In this document: one piece after another, positions 58,848 to 64,000 of the stretch | How positions within the stretch are numbered: the first letter of the stretch is position 1 | Layout of the letters: each line of letters begins with the position of its first letter | From: Pseudomonas sp. CC120222-01a | GTDB taxonomy: Bacteria > Pseudomonadota > Gammaproteobacteria > Pseudomonadales > Pseudomonadaceae | Length of the DNA: 64,000 nucleotides | Direction of reading: 5' to 3' | NCBI RefSeq assembly: GCF_003097235.1 | Contig: NZ_QEQQ01000021.1 | Coordinates: forward strand, 34,829-98,828 | Program-made: the position numbers and the translations under genes | The notes under the pieces: model-generated | What the model saw: only the letters and a program-made list of their open reading frames with translations | Databases searched by the model: none | What the model was told of the DNA's origin: nothing

Positions 58848-59943
58848 GCTGGCGAATCCGCGCGTATTTGCTGAGTTGTCCGAGTTCACTGTCGTTTCCT
58901 TGATAGAAGAGGGTGGCGTCAGCAGGCAGTTCGGGGGTGCCGAATACTTCGTGGGTGGAGGCGCAGACCTGCTGCAGTGCCGGGTCGTCGGCAAATGCCT
59001 GCAATGCCAGCAGTTCTGCGCTGCTGGCTCCCCCCTGACGCCAGGATTGCTCGAGCACGCCGCTGCGCAGATGGCCGTCGGCCGTGGTGCCGCGGGCGAT
59101 GTCGTAGTTGCGTCGCGATGCGATGAAACCTGGGAAGTGCTGCTCGGCAGCTCGTTCGTAGGTCATCGCCTGGTTGATGGCCAGGCGCAGGTGATCTTCC
59201 AGGGGCAACTGCAGCAGGGCATGGTAGTCGCCCCGCACCACGACCAGTTCGGAGCCTCCGTAAACCTCGGTACCTTGGTGATCGCGAGTCAGCTGCTGGG
59301 TGCCGTGATAGCTGCAGGTCAGGCCCCCGACGCGAACCTGGCCAACGCTGAAGGTCTCGACGTTGCTCAAGTTTTCTTCCAGCACCAGGCCCCAAAGGGC
59401 CAGGTCCCGTTCATCGACGTTGGCCAGCAGCGGTTCCAGTTGATCCGCCTGGGTGATGACTTGCTGACCACGGCCCGCACAAGCCAGCACTGGCTTGATC
59501 CGCAATGGTCCATCACGCAGTAGCAATCGGGCCGCGCGCCAGGCATCGGCCTTGCTGAATGCGGTGTAGCCGCAGAGCAGGGCATCACTGGCCTGGCGGG
59601 CGAAGGCATCGGTCCAGCCCGGAGGGAACTCGGCATCTGCCGGCAGCGGGTGGGAAATGGCCTTGGTGGCCATGTAAGGGTGGCTGACCAATCCACCGAA
59701 CAGGTCCTGCTCGCTGTAAATGCCCATGGCGGCATAACGCTCAGGGCCGACCAGGGTTTCGGTAGGCAAGTAATAGAAGTGCGAGTCTTGCCTGGCTGGC
59801 ACATCGGTCAGTACGGCGTGGCAGCCGAGTAACCGGGCTAGTCGGTCAGCCAGTTTCAAGTGCACGGCATGTTCATGTTCCGGGGTGTGCTCACGGGTAT
59901 CGAGCAATACCACGGCGGTCTTCCGGTCGTTGGCACTGGGCAT
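58831..59943 (-). CDS. DUF3182 family protein (possible ATP-grasp)
   Basis: A 370-residue soluble protein of the DUF3182 family, starting M-P-S-A-N-D-R. The sequence reads like an ATP-grasp enzyme: a basic strand L-R-I-K-P-V-L-A-C-A-G-R-G, an acidic hinge L-V-L-E-E-N-L and late S-R-R-N-Y-D-I-A-R-G that could bind Mg-ATP. That assignment is inference, not a known activity. It overlaps and precedes the alpha/beta hydrolase, and its own start lies 227 bp from the divergent aminopeptidase gene. Confidence 0.75.
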   Translation of the reverse strand: MPSANDRKTAVVLLDTREHTPEHEHAVHLKLADRLARLLGCHAVLTDVPARQDSHFYYLPTETLVGPERYAAMGIYSEQDLFGGLVSHPYMATKAISHPLPADAEFPPGWTDAFARQASDALLCGYTAFSKADAWRAARLLLRDGPLRIKPVLACAGRGQQVITQADQLEPLLANVDERDLALWGLVLEENLSNVETFSVGQVRVGGLTCSYHGTQQLTRDHQGTEVYGGSELVVVRGDYHALLQLPLEDHLRLAINQAMTYERAAEQHFPGFIASRRNYDIARGTTADGHLRSGVLEQSWRQGGASSAELLALQAFADDPALQQVCASTHEVFGTPELPADATLFYQGNDSELGQLSKYARIRQHEHSE

Positions 59944-60169
59944 GGGTATCTGCCTGTGTGCAATGAATGTACAGGTTGTGAAGCCCCTGTCAGCGGTAAG
60001 TTCAGCTGGAAGTGACTGATGGTCCCGGCCCGGTTGTAGGAAGCGTCTTGTTTGCAGGTGGCGGGATGGGCATAGCGTGCCGTGAGTCGGCCGCCACGAT
60101 TGCGGCACCGTGGCAGCTGTTCCATTATTCTCATCCTGGAATAATCACGATGTGTCCGCAGGAGTGCGC

Positions 60170-61978
60170 ATGAACGTTCAGACCACGATTCAGCAAAGTG
60201 TGCCGGAGCGCCTGGCGCGCGTGCGCGCAGTCATGGCTCGGGAGGGGGTCGATGCCCTGCTGGTGCCGTCGGCCGACCCGCACCTTTCCGAGTATCTGCC
60301 GGGCTACTGGCAGGGGCGTCGGTGGCTGTCGGGCTTTGATGGTTCTGTAGGCACCCTGGTGGTTACCGCGGACTTTGCCGGTGTCTGGGTCGACAGCCGT
60401 TACTGGGAGCAAGCCGAGAAGGAGCTGGACGGTAGCGGCATCGTCCTGATGAAACTGCTACCAGGCAAGCCGGGAGCGCTGGAATGGCTGGGTGACAATG
60501 TTCGGCTGAAAGGCGCCGTTGCGGTGGACGGTGCGGTCATGGCGCTGGCCTCGGCGCGCCAGCTCGAAGCGCGACTCAACGCTCGCGAAGTGCGTCTGTT
60601 AACCGATCGAGACTTGCTAGCCGAAGTATGGGAGGGCCGCCCGAGGCTGCCAGGCAATCCGATCTATCAGCACTTGCCGCCCCATGCCACGGTCAGCCGG
60701 GCCGAGAAGCTTGGCCAGCTGCGGGCTACGTTGCAGGAAAAGGGGGCCGATTGGCACTTTATAGCGACCCTGGACGACATCGCCTGGCTGTTCAACCTGC
60801 GTGGCAGTGATGTGTCCTACAACCCGGTTTTCGTTGCCTTTGCTCTGATCGGAAAGGACCACGCGACCCTGTTCGTCGGTGCCGGAAAACTCGATGAGCA
60901 CTTGCGCCACGTCCTTGCGGTCGACGGCATCGAAGTGCGCGACTACACCGCGGTTCAGCAGGCGTTGGCGGAGCTGGCTCCGAATACTCGCCTGCTGGTC
61001 GACCCGGCTCGCGTGACCTGCGGTTTGCTGAAGCACCTGGATGCCCAGGTGCAACTGGTCGAAGGGCTGAACCCGACAACGCTGAGCAAATCACGCAAAG
61101 GTGAAGAGGAACTGGTGCACATACGCCAGGTCATGGAGCAGGATGGCGCGGCCTTGTGCGAATTCTTCGCCTGGTTTGAGGCGCATCAGGGTCAGCAGAC
61201 CATCACCGAATTGACTGTGGATGAGCAGTTGAGCGCTGCGCGTGCCCGCCGACCGGGCTTCGTCTCGCTGAGTTTTTCGACCATTGCCGCGTTCAACGGC
61301 AATGGCGCGATGCCGCATTACCGCGCCACTGAAGAGTCCCATGCGGTCATTGAGGGTGATGGCCTGCTGTTGATCGACTCCGGAGGCCAGTATCTGGGCG
61401 GAACCACCGACATTACGCGGATGGTCCCGGTGGGTAATCCGACCCTGGAGCAGAGGCAGGACTGCACCCGCGTTCTCAAGGGTATGATCGCCTTGTCGCG
61501 TGCCAGCTTCCCGCGGGGCATCCTGTCACCTTTGCTCGATGCCATTGCACGGGCGCCGATCTGGGCAGACCAGGTCGACTACGGTCATGGTACCGGGCAT
61601 GGCGTTGGCTACTTCATGAACGTGCACGAAGGTCCCCAGGTGATTGCCTATCAGGCGGCAACCGCGCCACAGACGGCAATGCAGGAGGGCATGATCAGCT
61701 CGATCGAGCCAGGTACCTACCGGCCTGGCGCATGGGGTGTGCGCATCGAGAACCTGGTGGCGAACCGCGACGCGGGCAAGAGTGCGTTCGGTGAGTTTCT
61801 GTGCTTCGAGACCCTGACGCTGTGCCCTATTGATACGCGCTGCTTGCTGGTTGAGCAACTGACCAAGGATGAACGGGAATGGCTCAACCACTATCACGCT
61901 ACGGTGCGCGAACGCCTTTCGCCGTTGCTGCATGGGGCTGCACTGGCTTGGTTGGAGGCGCGCACAGTGCCGTTGTGA
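60170..61978 (+). CDS. Xaa-Pro aminopeptidase (M24B, long form)
   Basis: A 602-residue three-domain aminopeptidase P like eukaryotic XPNPEP1. Two creatinase-like N-terminal domains (~1-300) precede the pita-bread catalytic domain. Metal ligands: Asp403 and Asp414 (L-I-D-S-G-G-Q-Y and T-T-D-I-T-R), His477 (G-T-G-H-G-V-G), Glu513 (S-I-E-P-G-T-Y) and Glu527 (R-I-E-N-L-V). It removes N-terminal residues before proline. The start M-N-V-Q-T-T has GGAG upstream; an earlier in-frame ATG at 60110 is unlikely. Confidence 0.95.
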   Translation: MNVQTTIQQSVPERLARVRAVMAREGVDALLVPSADPHLSEYLPGYWQGRRWLSGFDGSVGTLVVTADFAGVWVDSRYWEQAEKELDGSGIVLMKLLPGKPGALEWLGDNVRLKGAVAVDGAVMALASARQLEARLNAREVRLLTDRDLLAEVWEGRPRLPGNPIYQHLPPHATVSRAEKLGQLRATLQEKGADWHFIATLDDIAWLFNLRGSDVSYNPVFVAFALIGKDHATLFVGAGKLDEHLRHVLAVDGIEVRDYTAVQQALAELAPNTRLLVDPARVTCGLLKHLDAQVQLVEGLNPTTLSKSRKGEEELVHIRQVMEQDGAALCEFFAWFEAHQGQQTITELTVDEQLSAARARRPGFVSLSFSTIAAFNGNGAMPHYRATEESHAVIEGDGLLLIDSGGQYLGGTTDITRMVPVGNPTLEQRQDCTRVLKGMIALSRASFPRGILSPLLDAIARAPIWADQVDYGHGTGHGVGYFMNVHEGPQVIAYQAATAPQTAMQEGMISSIEPGTYRPGAWGVRIENLVANRDAGKSAFGEFLCFETLTLCPIDTRCLLVEQLTKDEREWLNHYHATVRERLSPLLHGAALAWLEARTVPL

Positions 61979-61998
61979 TTGCGTTGGCGGTAGGTAGA

Positions 61999-62034
61999 TA
62001 AAAGAAGGGCAGCCCATGGGCTGCCCTTTCTTAT
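61999..62034. terminator. Bidirectional intrinsic terminator
   Basis: Stem AAGGGCAGCCCA / TGGGCTGCCCTT flanked by A-rich and T-rich tracts on either side, placed between the convergent ends of the aminopeptidase and the lipoprotein gene. Works for both strands. Confidence 0.85.
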
Positions 62035-62312
62035 TTGCAGATGACGATCATGCTGCGGCTGGTATAACCAGCGGGGTTTATGCCGAACAGGTAATCCCCG
62101 GGTTCCTCGTCGGTGTCTCCGGAGCGGGCGATCACCTTGTAACCGCGAGAGCTGCAGGAAGTGGCCGCTTTGCTGTAGCACTTGTCCCATGACGAAGACA
62201 GGCCGGAGCAATTGATATGCAAGCCTTTTTTCCCTTTCTTGACCTCAGTCTTGGCCGTTGCGGCGCATCCGGCCATGGCCAAGACGGCCAGGATGAGCAA
62301 AATACGTTTCAT
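62031..62312 (-). CDS. Small lipoprotein
   Basis: A 93-residue exported lipoprotein: signal M-K-R-I-L-L-I-L-A-V-L-A and lipobox M-A-G-C. The mature part is Lys-rich then contains several Cys (N-C-S-G-L-S-S-S-W-D-K-C and T-S-C-S-S-R-G-Y), suggesting disulfides in the periplasm or outer membrane. Similar short Cys-rich lipoproteins are common in pseudomonads; function unknown. Confidence 0.85.
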   Translation of the reverse strand: MKRILLILAVLAMAGCAATAKTEVKKGKKGLHINCSGLSSSWDKCYSKAATSCSSRGYKVIARSGDTDEEPGDYLFGINPAGYTSRSMIVICK

Positions 62313-62502
62313 TCCTGTCCTTAAATGCAGGGCTGATCAGCTGTCTGGCCCTGTCGTTATCGCATCGGTTCGTCCTGAATGTTCCTCGGCTTCCGTGTCC
62401 GCACAAGTAGATAGCGTAAAGATTATGATTTTGTGACAGCTTAATCAGCAAGGCAAACGGGGACAATGATTAATCTTGTCTTAAATGAAAATACTTCTCA
62501 AA

Positions 62503-63390
62503 TCAGTCTGCAGCAAGTGCAGGGTTCGCCTCACGGCGCATGGACAGAGTGGCGCCGACCGAGGCTGCGATGATGGCAAGAATTGCCAGCCACTGGGTGG
62601 TGCTCAGTACTTCGCCGAGGAAGAGCAGGCCTGACAGTGCGCCAATCGCCGGCTCGATACTCATCAGCGTGCCGAAGGTACGGGCTGGCATGCGGGTCAG
62701 GGCGACCATTTCCAGGCTGTAGGGCAGGGCGGTTGAAAGCACGGCGACACCCAGGGCCAATGGGATGACGGCAGGGGTGAGCAATGCACTGCCAGCATGC
62801 ACGATGCCTATGGGCGCGACAAACAGGGCCGCGACCACCACGCCGAGAGCGGCGCTCTGGATACCGTGCTCGGCGCCGGCACGTTGGCCAAACAGAATAT
62901 ACAGTGCCCAGCACACACCCGCGCCCAGTGCATAGACGGCGCCCAGCAGATCCAGCGGCTGGCCGCCGTGCCCGACGGGTAGCAGCAACAGCAGGCCGGC
63001 GACGGCCAGGGCAATCCAAACGAAGTCCAGCGCACGGCGCGAGGCGAACAGCGCCACGGCCAGCGGGCCGGTGAACTCCAGGGCGACGGCGATGCCCAGC
63101 GGTGTGGTCTGCAGGGACATATAAAAGAGGAAGTTCATGCCACCCAAAGACATGCCGTAGATGACCACGTTGCGCAGGGTGTTGGCGGTCATGCGCACCC
63201 GCCATGGTCGCAGGATCAGCAGCATGATGATGCTGGCGAAGATCAGGCGCAGGGCGGTGGTGCCTTGAGCACCAATGATGGGGAACATGCTTTTGGCCAA
63301 TGAGGCGCCGGACTGGATCGAGGCCATGGCGATGAGCAGCAGGCCGATCGGGAAGAGAGTGGCGGCCAAGCTGCGGGGTTGGGTGTTCAT
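62503..63390 (-). CDS. rhtA: Threonine/homoserine exporter RhtA-type DMT transporter
   Basis: A 295-residue inner-membrane protein with ten spans, same length as E. coli RhtA. The N-terminus (L-L-I-A-M-A-S-I-Q-S-G-A-S-L-A-K) and M-S-L-Q-T-T-P-L-G-I-A-V-A-L-E-F-T-G-P motif are characteristic. RhtA exports threonine, homoserine and related amino acids. The start M-N-T-Q-P-R is chosen for length and fold; the upstream frame extends into the promoter. A copy of the XRE-cupin motif sits 38 bp upstream of this start. Confidence 0.88.
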   Translation of the reverse strand: MNTQPRSLAATLFPIGLLLIAMASIQSGASLAKSMFPIIGAQGTTALRLIFASIIMLLILRPWRVRMTANTLRNVVIYGMSLGGMNFLFYMSLQTTPLGIAVALEFTGPLAVALFASRRALDFVWIALAVAGLLLLLPVGHGGQPLDLLGAVYALGAGVCWALYILFGQRAGAEHGIQSAALGVVVAALFVAPIGIVHAGSALLTPAVIPLALGVAVLSTALPYSLEMVALTRMPARTFGTLMSIEPAIGALSGLLFLGEVLSTTQWLAILAIIAASVGATLSMRREANPALAAD

Positions 63391-63427
63391 TTCTGCGCGG
63401 CTATCCTTGGGAGGTGTGCGGGGTTGT

Positions 63428-63444
63428 GCAATATAGTGCGCAAT
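63428..63444. promoter_or_regulatory. Third copy of the XRE-cupin operator motif, upstream of rhtA
   Basis: GCAATATAGTGCGCAAT, differing by one base over 16 bp from the 54983 copy and by two bases over 17 bp from the 54954 copy. It lies 38 bp before the rhtA start, a fitting place for an operator. Confidence 0.6.
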
Positions 63445-63515
63445 TGGTGGTGCGAGGTGCAAGGTTCCTTTATTAGGCTTTTTCAGTAAATTTTTCAATT
63501 TCATGAGGATAAGGG

Positions 63516-63543
63516 TTGACGCGCTTTCGAATCCCCTTATAAT
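63516..63543 (+). promoter_or_regulatory. rrn promoter P1
   Basis: TTGACG then, after 16 bp, a perfect TATAAT followed by a GC-rich discriminator (GCGCCCC), the layout of growth-rate and ppGpp-controlled rRNA promoters. Confidence 0.85.
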
Positions 63544-63769
63544 GCGCCCCACTTCCAGCGACATCGGAACGACAAACTCCTTGAAATTCAATGAGTTAGG
63601 TGGTTAAGGTGGTGTTGGAGGGGCTTCGATCGAAAGGTCGATAGCGGTTGAGGTGAAGGTTGACAGCGGTTTTAAACGCTGTATTATTCGCCTCCCGCTA
63701 CGAGAGATCGCAGCGAGCCAAGTGTTTGAAGCTAAACGAGTTTCTCGCAAAAAACTTCAAAATAAACGC

Positions 63770-63797
63770 TTGACAGGCTCTGAGGAAAGCGTAGAAT
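63770..63797 (+). promoter_or_regulatory. rrn promoter P2
   Basis: TTGACA, 16-bp spacer and TAGAAT followed by GCGCGCC; an A/T-rich stretch just upstream (about 63740-63768) resembles an UP element. Confidence 0.85.
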
Positions 63798-63835
63798 GCG
63801 CGCCTCGGTTGAGACGAAAAGATCTTAACCAAACG

Positions 63836-63847
63836 CTCTTTAACAAA
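63836..63847 (+). promoter_or_regulatory. rrn leader boxA antitermination site
   Basis: GCTCTTTAACAA matches the boxA used by the NusB-S10 antitermination complex in rRNA operon leaders. Sequence after it is the 16S leader with the processing-stalk half. Confidence 0.9.
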
Positions 63848-63995
63848 TTGAATCAAGCAATTCGTGTGGGTGCTTGTGAGTACGGACTGATAGTCACAAA
63901 GATTATCAGCATCACAAGTGGCCATGCGAGAAATCACATAGTCATTTGAGATTGCTGAGCCAAGTTTAGGGTTTCTTAAAAACCCAAGCAGTATT

Positions 63996-64000
63996 GAACT
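63996..64000 (+). rRNA. First bases of 16S rRNA, cut by the window end
   Basis: The window ends GAACT, the usual first bases of pseudomonad 16S rRNA before TGAAGAGTTTGATC. Together with tandem promoters and boxA this marks the start of an rRNA operon continuing outside the window. Confidence 0.55.

Noticed and set aside
63653..63949. ORFs of 98 and 79 residues near the right end
   Set aside because: They overlap rrn promoter P2, boxA and the 16S leader.

Overview
The window looks like a chromosomal segment of a Pseudomonas putida-group bacterium. This rests on high-GC coding sequence with Pseudomonas codon habits, typical pseudomonad REP-like palindromes, a ChrR-type quinone reductase and a LdcA lysine decarboxylase that closely match the P. 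putida/P. aeruginosa proteins as I remember them, and a pseudomonad gene order (npp/yej transporter - mltD - gloB - methyltransferase - rnhA - dnaQ - ldcA). No phage, insertion sequence, tRNA or CRISPR array was seen. The right edge runs into an rRNA operon.

Layout. 1-9.1 kb: a truncated AI-2E-type permease, then the potassium operon kdpFABC and its sensor/regulator kdpDE, separated by REP palindromes. 9.2-14.4 kb: a LysR regulator divergent from a flavin amine oxidase whose sequence blocks appear circularly permuted, which converges on a 976-residue fusion of kinase, M23-like and class III aminotransferase domains. 14.4-15.5 kb: a ~260-bp inverted repeat and two small pseudomonad-type proteins around a REP. 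15.8-23.2 kb: the five-gene oligopeptide ABC transporter nppA1A2BCD (yej-like). 23.3-31.1 kb: mltD, gloB, a SAM methyltransferase, rnhA, dnaQ, ldcA and chrR. 31.2-34.1 kb: phosphonate genes phnX-phnW with their divergent LysR regulator. 34.1-35.2 kb: an AraC regulator.

35.2-39.8 kb holds the most striking gene: a 1526-residue protein with a toxin-like N-terminal part, two long hydrophobic stretches, leucine-rich repeats and a C-terminal region with the Cys-x-Asp signature of NEL (IpaH-type) E3 ubiquitin ligases. 39.9-45.5 kb: a five-gene acyl-CoA catabolic operon (acyl-CoA synthetase, SDR dehydrogenase, thiolase, acyl-CoA dehydrogenase, enoyl-CoA hydratase). 45.7-47.7 kb: a DksA-like protein with a degenerate zinc finger and several small unknown genes. 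47.7-53.8 kb: a six-gene Mrp cation/proton antiporter operon in which A and B are fused. 54-58.1 kb: a DMT exporter divergent from an XRE-cupin regulator, an isochorismatase-like hydrolase divergent from a GlxA-type AraC regulator, and soxR divergent from a monooxygenase-like gene with a clear SoxR box. 58.1-62.3 kb: an alpha/beta hydrolase overlapping a DUF3182 gene, a long aminopeptidase P and a small lipoprotein. 62.5-64 kb: rhtA-type exporter, then tandem rrn promoters, boxA and the first bases of 16S rRNA.

A regulatory link is visible across the right end. A 16-17 bp motif (GCARTATASTGCRCAA) occurs twice between the XRE-cupin gene and its divergent DMT exporter, and once upstream of rhtA 8 kb away. 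This suggests a small local regulon for metabolite export.
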